DNA from: Aradus depressus
Lineage: Eukaryota; Arthropoda; Insecta; Hemiptera; Aradidae
Direction of reading: 5' to 3'
Assembly: GCA_963662175.1 (NCBI GenBank)
Contig: OY759218.1
Span: 6,068,001 to 6,132,000, forward strand
DNA length: 64,000 nt
In this document: positions 1 to 22,404 of the stretch, in pieces
Layout of the letters: every line of letters starts with the position of its first letter
Numbering within the stretch: position 1 is the first letter of the stretch
Made by a program: the position numbers and the translations under genes
The notes under the pieces: generated by a model
The model's database searches: none
What the model saw: the letters and a program-made list of their open reading frames with translations, nothing else
What the model was told of the DNA's origin: nothing

Positions 1-622
1 AGCTATGTGCTTTTACAAGGATAAATGACACTGGGGGTAAATAGGGCAAAAACCTTCCACAGGGAGATTTCAGGGCTTTAATGGAGTGAGTGGTCTCAAA
101 ATCAATAACATGTGAAAGAGGTCTAAAAAATACTAAAAATATAAATTTTTTCTCGATCTTGCGGAATTTATAGCCTTTTGATCCATTTTAAATAGGACAC
201 CCCCTATTTTTGTATATCAAATAACCTTAGCATAGGTAATTCAAAATTCTACCATGCCACAATGGCAACCTCTGAACTGTCATAAAGTTTTGAAAAATGT
301 ATTTTTTTATAACAATTTAGAAAGGAAATTAGGACTAATGTTGGGCCTAATTCCGAATTGTTAGATGTACTAAGTAATTAAATATAAATGTTATTTAAAA
401 TTCTGCCCAACTTAACCTGAAATAGTACTATAGTAGTACATCGTAAATACTATCTATAGATTTTTCGTTGTATTTTCATCGACCTTTAATTTTGTGCGTA
501 ATTACAGTTATATAACATCAATAGTTCCCAAGATGACGGGGGAGTGACAGACAGACAGTTCTGCCTGTGCATGCACTTTTATTATACATAATGCAATATA
601 TCTGAGTGATACGTACATATAC
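1..622. other. No feature recognised (probable intron or downstream flank)
   Basis: This is AT-rich sequence with no open frame, splice-bounded coding or repeat that I can support. It is probably intronic to the unidentified minus-strand gene if that gene continues past the window edge. Confidence 0.4.
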
Positions 623-741
623 TGACGAATCCTGGCTTCAATGTCTCCCCAAATTTCTTCAACATGACTTATTTCATCATCAAATCGAAGAAAATCTCTT
701 ACCATTTTCTTGTTATCTTCAGAATCCCTTGCTTTTCCGAG
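623..741 (-). CDS. Unidentified gene, exon 6 (3' boundary approximate)
   Basis: A TTTACAG acceptor is followed by LGKARDSEDNKKMVRDFL and an acidic helix. The donor is unclear: GTATAT after 623 or GTACGT after 617. Reading on to the stop at 508 gives unconvincing sequence, so I expect further exons to the left. Confidence 0.5.
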
Positions 742-3700
742 CTGTAAAACAACAATTGGACATTATTCTATTATTTATTAAAATAACAATAAAGGGATCA
801 CGACATATCGGCGCAGGGAAATTTCGGCACTGAGACGTTATTTTTACATTTAAATTCATTTTTTAAAATGGAAGTATTACCAAACATTAACAAACAACAT
901 AATCCATATTAACATTTTTGCAGAGATATTGTGAAACACTTAATAAACATAAATAAAAAGGAATATTTAAAAAATATTGTCTATTTTACAAAATATATAC
1001 AATACATGGGAGTATATTCTAAAATTCGTTCCTAGCCGTTACAAATATTCAGTTTTCTATGGATGGTAATTTACATTTTAGGGGCGATGTAACATTGTTC
1101 TTATTAGTCCTATCCCATATCTGAGGGCATTTCGTTAATTGGAAATTTAATAAGGAACGTTTTTACCTTTTAGTTATCTCCACAACTTTTATTTGATGAG
1201 AATTTTGATTAGGTCGTAAATATAATAATATCTTGTAAAATGTACTTAAACTTCGAAATAAAGTGATCTTAATTTTCGTATGATTTCAGCCAAAATCTAG
1301 TCAGATGTGCCATCTTCATTTAAAATTCCAAGTACATAGATACAATTGTTTCTACGTTAGAGCGCTCGTAAAGTTCCAATCACAACCACATAGGACACGT
1401 ACACAGACAGAAAATGGTCGAAATGTATTCAGGCGACCTTGAAACTGAAAATCCGTTGAAAACTGGATCTCTAATTTCCGCACGATTACGATACTGTTAT
1501 AGGTATAAGAAAGTAAAAATATAACGAAATAAATAATTACACTATAATTATAAATTACCCTTATATGTATTTCCCATAAGTAGGGGATTAAAATAATAAA
1601 ATGGAATGTATCGATTTTGTATTATCAACAGAAAGAAAAGTAAACATATAAGGTTCTAAATTGGATGATTTATGAATTAATTGAAAAGTATTAAATATTA
1701 TAAAATTATTTCTTATGAACAAATAAAATTCAAATTACTTAATATCTTGTAATAGTTCGATTGGGATAAAATAAAAATAAAATGTTCTAAATATGAAAGA
1801 ATAACGTCTCGGTGCCGAGCTGTTATGTCCTGTTCCCAACAATATAAGAGCAGAAAATACAGCTATATCTAGACTAATGGGCTCAAGATAGCTTCAAAAC
1901 CCGGCCAAGGCCCTTTTTTAAAGTTTTTTTTTTTGAGAAAACCACGTTTTTTGCCATCAAATCCCACATTTCTCTCCTTTAAATCAAGTTTTCTCAAATG
2001 TTTACCACATTTTCGGAATCAGCGTTACATTTTCTATCAGACTAGTGTACTTTTAACTTTGAAAATTACCAACTTAGAACCGAAATAACAGCTAAAACGT
2101 TAACATTTTAGAAAAATTAAAATTTCGGGAAATACATCCCCGTCAAATAAGTTCCCGCTCAAGGATTGCGTTAACCGTCCGGGGAGCTAGAAAACTTGCA
2201 AATTTATTCAGGTTTCTATTGGTATGGTCAACTTTGCGATTCCGTATCAATTTCATGGAAAAATTTAAGGTTGAATGCGAAAAAACGTGATGTAAATCGA
2301 ATCTAAAGGTCACAAATGCAAATTTTTTTTTTTTTTTAATCTAGAGCTCATAAGTGTCCACTCTTGTTATTGTGAGACTTGAACTGGCCACACTTTTGAA
2401 TTCTGGATTAAAGAAAAAAAAAAAAAAAATTGCATTTGTGACCTCTTTAGATTCGATTTACATCACGTTTTTTAAATAAATAAAACAAACTTATTTTTGA
2501 AATATTGTCTATTCCACTAAAGATATATATACATATATAACTACCGGTTTCGGCTTTATACCATCGTCAGGTCTAGTTATGAACTGTTCATAACTAGACC
2601 TGACGATGGTATAAAGCCGAAACCGGTAGTTATATATGTATATATATCTTTAGTGGAATAGACAATATTTCAAAAATAAGTTTGTTTTATTTATTTATTA
2701 CAAGTTTCCACAATATGTCCGCGTTTCTCAACTTAGAAGTTATCACGTTTTTTCACATTCAACCTTAAATTTCTCCATGAAATCGATACGGAATCGCAAA
2801 GTAACCAATAGAAAGCTGAAGAGATTTGCAAGTTTTCTAGCCCCCTGGACGGTTGAAGCGATTCTTGAGCGGGAACGTAGTTGACGTGGAAGTATTTCCC
2901 GAAATTTTAATTTTTCTAAAATGTTAACGTTTTAGCTGTTATTTCGGTTCTAAGTTGGTAATTTTCAAAGTTGAAAGTACACTAGTCTGATAGGAAATGT
3001 AACGCTGATTCCGAAAATGCAGTAAAAAGTTGAGAAAAGTTGATTTAAAGGGGAGAAATGTGGGACTTTTTGGCAAAAAATGTGGTTTTCTCGAAAAAAA
3101 AACTTTAAAAAATCATATCTTGGCAACGGATTGAAATAGAAAGGTGCGGTTGGCGGCATTCTACTCCATTTTTTGTTTAGTTTCATTCAATTTTTTTTTT
3201 AAAGTTACGAGGGAATCACCCTGTATATTGAAACACCGAAATTAAAATATCATATTTATTATAAATCATATAAAAGCGCAAAATTGAGAATAGAGAATTA
3301 AATGATATAACCAATGGCTCCTTACACATTATTATGTTTATTGAGCTGTTCTTCATTGATTGACTGTTTAGTTTTGCTAAAGATTGGGTTTCAAATAACG
3401 GACAACACTAAACAATCAGTTAATAAAGAACTGTTAGAACTGCAGGACTACCTCAATATTAAATTTCTTACAAGATCCCAAAGTCTGTATTGTGTATTTC
3501 AAATAATGTTACCTGCGTGATGAATAGAGGGACACTATTTTGAAAAAATAAATCCGAATAGATGTTTGTTTGAAAAAGCCGCTGATTTAAAATTTTCCAT
3601 GTTAAATTAAATTTGACAAGATGTTGTGCTTCCAGTTGAATTAAAACAGGAGTTATTTCATGAGCAGCATTCATCATTTTGTTGTAGCGATCCAACAAAC

Positions 3701-6369
3701 CTGAAAGTCATTTTAGAAACATAATATCAGTTCAGTAATGTCCTCTCTACAACGAAGAACGATTCTTCTCCAGCCACGGAAGATATTAAGAATAGTGACT
3801 CATGGGCTTGGGGAACTAATGGGTGTTTTTAGAGGTTTGTTTTTCCAATAGGGATTAAACTGTCATAGAGTGGTCATATCGGACAACCCGAATGTCACTT
3901 ATGCTCATTTGGTTTGTCATTTCACCATGAATAGACTTATGCCAGAACAACGCTTGCAAAGTGTGCAAATTTATTTCGAAAATCATGGTTTAGTTTGCGA
4001 AACTTACCGTGTGATACGTCAATTTTACGGTCCACATAATCGTCGAGCAATTAATTCGAATAACCATGGATCGTTTTCGCACCACACATACTCTAATTGA
4101 TAATACGCATCCGCAGAGACGTCGTTCAATGCGCACCGAAAAAGCCATTGCTGCTGTAGAGCGTAGTGTTGAGGAGGACCCGAATGAGTCGACTCGCCAT
4201 CGCGCACACAATTACAGCAATTAGAGCTGTCTCCATCCACTTTATGGAAGATTTTGCGGAAAGATCTTGGTTTACGAGCTTACAAGATCCAGCTCGTGCA
4301 ACAATTGAAGCCGCTTGACCATCGTTAGCGTCGTACGTTCGGTGAATGGGCTGAAAACGAGATTGCTCTTGATCCTCATTTTTGGATGAATGGCTAGGTC
4401 AACAAGCAAAATTACCTTTCAGAGGATCAATATATTGAACAATATTGATATTGACGCAATAATATTCACCGTGTAAGGATGGCCTAAAACCCGCCCCTGT
4501 TAATCAATCCTGTGACAAGGTTTTAAAAATAAACAATATTATAGTTAAATAATACCTGATATAAACAATCTCGGCAACTGAGGATTTTCAGCCAATCGAT
4601 CCATGAGTTGCAGAAGGCGAACCTTAATTTCTATAACAAACTCTTTTACTTGAGCTTCCAATTTGATGTACAGCTGATGGGGGTCGCACGCATCACAAAG
4701 CCTGCAACAGAAATGTACAAATATTAACATATACGAGGGACGTTCAATAATTAACGAGACAACTGCAATAGCGGGAAAACTACTGAATATTATTACATGA
4801 AACTTTCTGAGGGTCAAGTTGGCAACCTTGAAGACAAATTCAAAGGCTGTTTGAAATAAATAAAAACAAATATAACCTCTTGTTCATTTCAAAATGTCAG
4901 CTCCTCTCGAAACTTGTTCACCAGAAGAGAAACGTTCAGTGATAAGATTTTTGTTATCCGAAGGTGTGAAACCGGCCGAAATTTACTTGAGAATGTTGAA
5001 GCGAAATGGTGAAAAGTGTTTAAGCGCAGAAACGTGTAAAAATGGATTGAACAGTTTGAATTGGGCAGAACAAGTGTTACCGATATTCATCGCTCCGGAC
5101 GACCAGTTAAAGTCTCGACCGACACGCTGAAAAATCGCATAAATGACCTTATTCGCGGTGACAGACGTATAAAAATTACGACAATTGCTGATTTAATGTT
5201 AGTGTGCTTCAACATAAAGTGAAACTTGCGATAAGAAGAAAACGCCAGGGTGCTTCTCCAAAGGAACAAATTAGACCATTCCTCTCATTGTTCGGCTGTT
5301 CGTTAAGAGCGTGGGCTCGCAGGAGCCTGCTTAACCAGAAGACCTATTTACGTAAGGTTTTATTTTTATTTGTTTGTGTGACCATTATAAGAAACATGAA
5401 AACACATACAGAATTTTAGAAACAGTTTCGTACTTTCTATAGGTACTAGACATCTTAACTCTATTTTTATTTTAGCATCTCATTTTTTCTTAATGTCAAG
5501 TAAATTACATTTTAGTTCGTTTAAAAAATGAATTATGAATATAAAATAATTTTAAAAGCATTTATATCAGTTTTTTTCTTTCATTGTTTTTCTACTGAAG
5601 AATCTGACCATCGTTTTCTCATTGTATTATAGTCGCAACATTAGCGGAAAATTAAAACAACGTAATCCTCGCAAATATTGATGGATCACTGTACAATACC
5701 AGTATAGGCTTGAGTTTGAATTGCGGGCCTACTTATTGTAATTCTGTTAGATCAGTTAACTGCACACTTAAAAGAATTTTCACTTATGGAACTTTCAATC
5801 CGTGATTAGAACACGATGCCCTGTTTTATTTAAGTAAATCATTACCTTGAAACTATATCCTTCATGTAGTCTCGATATTCATTATCAATATTCTTAAGGG
5901 AACCCTTCATACTGAGACGATAAACAATCCGAATATACTGCCTCAATTCTAGCCAGTAAGTTTGTATAGCTTTCAGCTCTTCCAAGCTATATGCAGCCAA
6001 ACATCTGAAATTATTCAATCATATTCATAAAATAATACCTACTCAAAAATATAGTACTCACAATGTAGTTTTTTCTTACCGCTTTCCATTGCACGACTCA
6101 CAATTACAGTTTTTTTCATCTATTGTACACTTGTCAAAAAGTGTGAAGTCTTCCTAAAAATAATAAAAGAATCCATACTTATCATATTAATAATAAAAAC
6201 ATATTAATATACATCGGTTATTTTTGCGATAGACCACAAAACTGATTGAGTTACTTACAAGAGCCAACTTATTCAAAATTGCAGTTAGAGCTTTTTCTGT
6301 ATCATCAGAATTTGACGTAGCTTCTTTCACAATTTTATCCAGTTTATTTTGATCACTATAATGTGTCAT
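623..6369 (-). CDS. Unidentified multi-exon helical protein gene, 5' part (six exons; runs off left edge)
   Basis: Six minus-strand exons splice in one continuous frame: 6369-6259, 6153-6080, 6004-5846, 4701-4556, 3700-3513 and 741 to about 623. The first five exons all have consensus GT donors, and exons 2-6 all have AG acceptors. I placed the start at 6369 because the ATG has a good context (CACC before it) and no in-frame coding lies upstream. The roughly 265 residues visible are mostly charged and amphipathic helix. Exons 2-3 give a Cys-rich patch (CNCESC) followed by a helix with a conserved-looking Trp; exon 5 contains LTWKILNQ. No signal peptide or membrane segment is seen, so it is probably cytosolic or nuclear. 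I do not recognise the family. The gene is divergent from TMEM185 (2.8 kb between starts). Its introns hold two mariner remnants and a foldback element. The C-terminus lies beyond the window or in exons I could not identify. Confidence 0.6.
1360..1530 (-). repeat. Dispersed repeat fragment (family also at 43.9 and 60.1 kb)
   Basis: Read on the minus strand, this stretch matches 60060-60210 (shared: tattgtaatcgtgcg, a TTGAGTC/AACGGATTTTC core, and CAAGGTCCCTTGAA-like sequence). A shorter relative lies at 43900-43985. No ORF or clear termini are seen; class unknown. Confidence 0.5.
1905..3225. mobile_element. Foldback element with arms of several hundred bp
   Basis: The left arm (about 1917-2310) and right arm (about 2742-3115) are near-exact inverted repeats. 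Both carry the same block in opposite orientation, with landmarks AACGTTAACATTTTAG, ATTTCGGGAAATA and ACTAGTGTACTTT. An inner inverted pair (2285-2335 with 2415-2468) flanks a poly-T/poly-A loop. No transposase is visible, so it is a non-autonomous foldback or large MITE. It sits in intron 5 of the unidentified gene and was later hit by a Penelope-type insertion at its centre. Confidence 0.7.
2474..2741. mobile_element. Penelope-like element ends inserted as an inverted dimer
   Basis: This is a near-perfect palindrome with arms 2473-2584 and 2586-2697 around a single central base. Both arms contain the block ACCGGTTTCGGCTTTATACC. The same block, plus the 45 bp at 2697-2741, occurs once at 41057-41210 at the 3' end of the Penelope-like element there. 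The insertion is flanked by a 12-bp direct repeat, ATCACGTTTTTT (2462-2473 and 2742-2753), a target-site duplication within the older foldback element. Confidence 0.75.
3513..3700 (-). CDS. Unidentified gene, exon 5
   Basis: This 188-nt exon has a TTTCAG acceptor and a GTAACA donor. It begins LLDRYNKMMNAAHEI and contains LTWKILNQRLF. Its frame joins exons 4 and 6 exactly. Confidence 0.65.
3862..4490 (+). pseudogene. Broken mariner-type transposase
   Basis: Frames around 3900-4470 read like a mariner/IS630 transposase in order. First comes a helix-turn-helix start (LMPEQRLQSVQIYFENHG), then an Arg-rich linker, then EEDPNEST-like, GRF/KIL-like and VNKQN-like segments near the catalytic core. 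Stops and frameshifts interrupt it at least five times, so it is inactive. It lies antisense in intron 4 of the unidentified host gene. No clean terminal repeats were found. Confidence 0.7.
4556..4701 (-). CDS. Unidentified gene, exon 4
   Basis: This 146-nt exon has a strong TTGCAG acceptor and a GTATTA donor. It encodes CDACDPHQLYIKLEAQVKEF and then a Leu-rich helix. Mariner remnants lie in both flanking introns. Confidence 0.65.
4733..5345 (+). pseudogene. Second, different mariner transposase remnant
   Basis: The remnant opens with ACGAGGGACGTTCAATAA, typical of a mariner terminal repeat. An ORF start at 4894 encodes a helix-turn-helix region (EEKRSVIRFLLSEGVKPAEI). A frameshift follows near 5090, where a DNA-binding linker (VSTDTLKNRI-like) resumes in another frame. 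The catalytic half is missing. It sits in intron 3 of the minus-strand gene. It differs clearly from the 3.9-4.5 kb copy, so two mariner families have invaded this gene. Confidence 0.7.
5846..6004 (-). CDS. Unidentified gene, exon 3
   Basis: This 159-nt exon completes an Arg codon shared with exon 2 and encodes a long amphipathic helix (SLEELKAIQTYWLEFRQYI). The donor is GTAATG. Confidence 0.65.
6080..6153 (-). CDS. Unidentified gene, exon 2
   Basis: A TTTTTAG acceptor and GTAAGA donor bound 74 nt that encode a Cys-rich segment (CTIDEKNCNCESCNGK). The four Cys are spaced like a small metal-binding knuckle, but no named zinc-finger class fits. Confidence 0.6.
6259..6369 (-). CDS. Unidentified gene, exon 1
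   Basis: This exon holds 37 codons from the ATG, beginning MTHYSDQNKL, and ends in phase 0 at a GTAAGT donor. The sequence is hydrophilic and helical. Confidence 0.6.
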
Positions 6370-9152
6370 GGTGAACAAGAAAATGTGAAAACGATAAAAG
6401 TTTCTAATATTTAGCAATCAACTGTTGAAAAATGAGTTCTACTGGGCGAAAAGATGAAAAAAGCATGAATAGGGTAATAAAATTCTTGACATAAACACCG
6501 GTTGTATTATACAAAGATCAAAACAAAACCGTACAAACGACTTTGAATATACATTCTACCGAGGCAGTACCAAGATAGATACATTATTCAAATCGATCTC
6601 TTTCAACATTCGATATGTCAATTAAAAAACTAAAATAAATAAACGTTATACGAAACGTGAAACAGCTAATAAGAATGTGAAAAAAATGGCCCCGAAAACC
6701 CGATATTGGTATGAAAAGAGCAATGGGATATTATCGTATAATTAACACAATTTTTATCCAAGCATGAAAGTAGGGGAGCCGATAGTGGGCTGAAAAATTA
6801 CGGTATTTTGGGGACTACCATTCGTTTTCTTACAGAAAAATTTAATAAAAACATTTCTATTCGAAAAGGAGTAACCTTGGTGTAAATAAATAGATTCAAT
6901 TAAGAAAAAATAAAATTCGTTAGTAGCGGCCTAACTAGACGAAAGAATAAATTGTATGTTATCAAATGTTTCTTCTTTATTTTATTGTATGTATTATAAC
7001 ATTCAATGCTATGCTTATTTTTTTTCTATAAAAAACATTTTTCATCTATTTTTCTCAGGTCAAACAGTAATTTAAGGAAGATAGGTTACTTCGTAAAATA
7101 ATCGGTATCATGGCCTCACTTTTGCTTTTTTTTAGTGTGTATTTAAGCTTCAAAACAGAATGACACTCATAAAATTAGACGAATTATTTAATACTGTGAA
7201 AAAACTATCTGAGTAAATAAGGACATATTAATAAAGTCTTTTGTAAATGTAACAGAGTCGTAACCATATTGTGATAAATCTGTAAGAACGTTTTATTTAA
7301 AACTTTATTACTTTCTTGTACCTTTAATATAGGAAATATTGTAGTTGAGCAGAAAATCGAGATTTCAGCGGAATTTCGGGCGGATAGAAAACGAAAAGAC
7401 ACTTTCTATATTTCGCAGGTGGGGAGGTTTCCCCTATACTTCATATAGTGAGTTATAAGATGTCATCGGTCCGAAATTCGGTGATGACTTTTCATCGGAA
7501 TTTCATATTTCCCGCCCCCCTGATTTTAAAAATGAAATATATATTGGAACAATTCTCCTTTCTTATATGTGAGAGAGTGTGTGTGAGTGAATTTAATTAG
7601 TAAATTAAAATATAATTCGAAAATTATTAAAATCGAAAATTCTTATATCGCGACTTAAAATGAAAATTTGCCTTGGATAGCTGAGTACACTCCTCACGGG
7701 AAGAACGGTTACAACTTCCTAATGTGTAGTTGTCACCAGTAATTAATAATAATTTATTACTGTTGTATATATATGTATAATATATGTAGAAAACATACGT
7801 TTTTCTTTACATTTTAATTAAGTGTTTCACAACATCTCTGCAAAAATGTTAAGTATCAAGCTTTTATTGTTCCCCAGATTTCTTTTAGGCGGATCTTTGT
7901 GTAAAATTTCAAGTCTCAAAGAAAAATAGAGTTGTCACATTTTCTGACAAACGAAGAGACACCTTTTTAAAACCAACGAAAGTCAATAACATTGATCCTA
8001 TCCTGATGAAAGTTTAATTAAAAAAATTATGAAAGTGGATAGTGCATTAACATTTATTTATTCAGGATGTTTAATGTACTAGCAGGTTACTCAGCGTTGC
8101 CCAGGAGTAACTGCGTTACATCACTTTATCTGATGCAGATCACTTGGATCAATAGTAACTGAGAAAACATGATGTAAGTTTTCCTGTCTTCAAGTAAACC
8201 CCGGGGCACCCATGACCCTTCAGGGTTGAACTGCCCCTTAAAGAAAAAAAAAAAAAAAAAAAAGTAAACCCCTCTTCTAATGAATGATTTTAAAATCATA
8301 TCTATTCTCAATATTATTTCTGAATAGGCTGATTCAAAATATGAAGTACGTTCAGCCATGATCCCGTTATGACGGAAAAAATAAACAGACCCAAAAGCTA
8401 AAAACCGCTTGTATGGTCTATGTACAATTGTAATAACATGGATAACAACCAAATAGTTTTCAAAAATACTCATTGAACAGAAAGCTACTCTCTTACCAAT
8501 TTATTTGAAAGATAATTCTATATTTATTTTTGTTCAGATAAAAAAAAAACACGGGAAAGTGCCCCAATAGTACTGCGCATACCAAAGCTTGAGAGCCGCA
8601 GTCTTAGAGTAACATAGTACACATACAAGAGAAAAATAAATTAATCTACTGCTGCCGAATACTCGGATCTGTATCGGAAAAAAAGAATTATTTTTGCGTA
8701 CATAATGTATTAACTGACAAGATCAAGCATGAGGTATACATTCGAAAAGTGGGAGGGGGCAGAATTATTATGCTCCCTTTCTTGGTCAGGAATGACGGTC
8801 GAAATGCTGCCTTTCGTTTAACGGAGCTCTAATCATGAAATGTAAAACTGTTAAAATTATTTCATTTCCCTTTTTATGTAGTTTAATCAAGTTGCTGCAT
8901 TTATAGTTTTATTCAATGTATCGATATATATTTTTTATGAACATAACATTAGCTATTGCATTTTACATTCAGATTTCTTTGAGGTTCATTCTTAGAGATG
9001 AACGTTTCTTTGTTTTGGATTTTTTTAACGCCTGTCTGTTAATATCATGACTGTCAATAGGTATCTGCAATTTGATTTTAAACTAAATTAACTATGCAGC
9101 ATGTTTTTAGTTTTAATGAAATATATTAATTTTTTCGTTTACGAAATCCACC
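6370..9152. promoter_or_regulatory. Divergent intergenic region between the unidentified gene and TMEM185
   Basis: This 2.8 kb spacer should contain both promoters, but I could not place a TATA box or initiator with confidence. It holds a dispersed repeat at about 7420-7560, a copy of a recurrent TTTCACAA-ATCTCTGCAAAAATG motif at 7828-7855, a GCGTTGCCC-type repeat end at 8079-8112, and a tiny LINE tail at 8203-8262. Confidence 0.4.
8203..8262 (+). mobile_element. Dead-on-arrival non-LTR retrotransposon 3' tail
   Basis: A 60-bp insertion contains CATGACCCTTCAGGGTTGAA and a long A tract. It is bounded by a perfect 10-bp target-site duplication, AGTAAACCCC (8193-8202 and 8263-8272). The same tail occurs at 28671-28728 with its own duplication. 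Confidence 0.8.
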
Positions 9153-19797
<10,645 letters not shown>

Positions 19798-20702
19798 TTA
19801 TAGCTCCAGGCCGCTTTTCATTGTATTATCTGTCTGTTCTTTGTCTGTTCCAAAAGCATTTGCCAACTTCCTATATTATATAAAAATCTGTTTGAAGTGA
19901 CCCATGTTTTCAAAGTGGATAGTACACTCTTCACGTACCTTTCTCAAAGACAAACATTCTCCTCAACAACTCTACCTACTACCAATTTTTTGTTAAAATT
20001 GTAATTGTTTATATTGTGTTTTTTATTACGTTTTTAAGTAATTCTAATTTCATTTATAGTTACTATTATGTTATTTTTTTATGAATTATTTTCATGTAAT
20101 TTATTCATTGTGATAGATCTAACAAATACTCCATTGATTAAAAATATTAAGTTCAAAATTTTATTGAAATTTATTTCACATGAGATTGACTAGAAAAAAG
20201 GAACGTTACATCGGAAAATTATTGTACGGGAAAACCATGTTCGAAGTTTTCGGTTCTAAATTTATTATTTTCTATTTATCCACTTAGTACTACGCAGATA
20301 TAAAAAAAGTAACATTCATCTACAATTCATTTCCATACCTTTCCACTTGTGAGGGAGGCGCCTATTCAGTCAAATTTTATGTATACTATATACTGTTCAG
20401 ACCATCAGCACTTGTTTTAGCGTGTCTGGATATGAACTTGTTTTTTATGAAATCTACTCGTACTACCTCTGCCCGAGTTTGATACTGCTCATGTTGTAGT
20501 GCGACCTCAGTTGGAACTTATGTAAAATACAATCAAATTAGGGCGTTGATGAACTACTGGTACAAAGGTAGCGCTTATATCGAGGTCTGAATATTTGCTC
20601 CCGGGGCTATGTAATATGGTCCCCGGCGCAGACAAAGACAATTTATCCCGCAGTCAACGTGTTAATATTTCCTGTATTTATGTATATATTCAACTATCGA
20701 TG

Positions 20703-20746
<44 letters not shown>

Positions 20747-21101
20747 CACTTATGTATATTTGTTGATAAATTTTTAATGGATGTAAAAAAATTGCATTTC
20801 TACTAGTTAGGTATTTTTAACAATTCTGTTGTATTATTGTATCGTTAAAATAATATTTAATAGTTTTTGTTTTTCAGTAACTAATTAATTGTACAGTTTT
20901 GTATTAAATTAATTTTTCAAAAATGCCTATTTTTTTAATTTCATTAAATCGAGGCCTTCCCATTGCTTCAGCGGTGATATTTCTTGTCATTCCCTATCCT
21001 TGGTTCGAATATCAACTCTGATGACCGAAATTATTTCCCGAAAAAAAAAAAAAAAACAACGATAAGAAAGGGGTTTAAGTAAGAGCCAGTTAACTGCTTA
21101 G

Positions 21102-21146
<45 letters not shown>

Positions 21147-22353
21147 ATTTATTATCACATTATTTTACATTTTACTTACAGTGTTTCGTAAGTTATTTAT
21201 GCCATTATCTAGATTTTATATATTTACATATACTTGCTATATAATACTATAAGGCTAATAATGTACGAGTAAATACCTACATATATAGACTATTCCACAC
21301 GCCAAAAAAATACAAGTTTGCAACTTCTGGGTCATGGATTTTTTTTTTTTAACTTTGGTATAACTTTGGGATACAATTTTGTGCAAACATTTTCCACGAA
21401 ATCTTCAAATCTATTCAAGATATGAAATTTTCAATTATGGCGGGTTATTTTATTAAAAATATTCATATCTCCTTTACTATTGGTCGCGGTTTCAATTTCA
21501 ATTCATCTTTGTTTTTATGAAATTTTGGTATTCGATAAAAAATAAATATTACTAATATCCAATTTTTAGAGTAATATTTTTAAATTTATTTTTTCGCTAA
21601 TGTCGCAAGTTAAAAAAAAAAAGTTGTCAAGTTTTTTTGTCTAATACCATGTGAAATGGTAAGAAAAACTTCAAGAACACTATTCATTATAGGAGATATC
21701 CATTTTTTACTGACTGATGACATGCTAGCGTTCAACAAGCTAACATTTTCTGAACCTTTAGATGGGGTTCTATTTTCGAGAAAAAAAAAAAAAAAATGAT
21801 TTGATAACTATTTTCTCAGTCATTTAAAACAATATTTTTTTGTTTCTTTTTCTATAAAAATTTGAAGAGTCAGCTCATGTTGACTTGTCAAATTTCGGCG
21901 AAAACTTCAGAACAAAATGTGTCCCAACGAGTTGATATGCCATAATTCCAAAATATCCATGACCCAAGTAAGCATTTTTTGACGTGAAATTGCCCATGTA
22001 TAGTTTTTAAGCTAATTAATATATAACTTTTAAAATATATAATAATTACAAAAATAAATTACATCGCCGCAATTATTTAAAAAGATCTTAAGTTATCTGA
22101 TTAGCATGAGTTACATTATTCATAAATAACATTTTTTTAAAATTACAAAACATCCAAGCAAACATACATGATAATAATATTGAGAAGTAGTGTCATATCA
22201 CGTCTAAAAATAAAAGTACCATAAATACAATGAACTCTCCATTCACATTTATATGTTATAGTCAAACGAAATTGAAATTTAATAAATATTCAGACGAAAT
22301 ATATTTAAAATGTGCTTCACATTTTTAAAACATAAAAAAAAGTTGTAACTTAT
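19798..22353. other. Convergent intergenic region between TMEM185 and Orco
   Basis: This region should hold both 3' UTRs. Read as Orco mRNA, an AATAAA overlaps the Orco stop codon. No canonical AATAAA was noted close after the TMEM185 stop. The region contains (TA)n runs at 20707-20743 and 21104-21143 and a MITE-like element at about 21290-22003, with no further coding. Confidence 0.5.
21290..22003. mobile_element. Possible MITE with imperfect terminal inverted repeats
   Basis: GGGTCATGGAT at 21331-21341 is matched by ATCCATGACCC near 21956-21966. Outside these, CCACACGCCAAAAAAATAC on the left resembles the reverse complement of CATTTTTTGACGTGAAATTG on the right. The 0.7 kb interior has no ORF. 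Confidence 0.4.
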
Positions 22354-22404
22354 TTATTTCAACTGCACCAACACCATGAAGTATGTGACAACGGCTCCTA
22401 GAAC
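22354..22404 (-). CDS. Orco: Orco exon 8 and stop (residues 458-473)
   Basis: After CCTCTAG this short exon encodes the last 16 residues, [16 protein letters not shown], then TAA. The stop overlaps an AATAAA. Confidence 0.95.
   Translation of the reverse strand, partial: VLGAVVTYFMVLVQLK

Noticed and set aside
623..6369. Assignment of the left gene to the FIRRM/C1orf112 family
   Set aside because: Only a short Trp-Lys helix resemblance was apparent; not enough to name the gene.
8126..8473. 115-codon minus-strand open frame
   Set aside because: It is built across a poly-A insertion (Phe run) and non-coding DNA, with no recognisable protein content.
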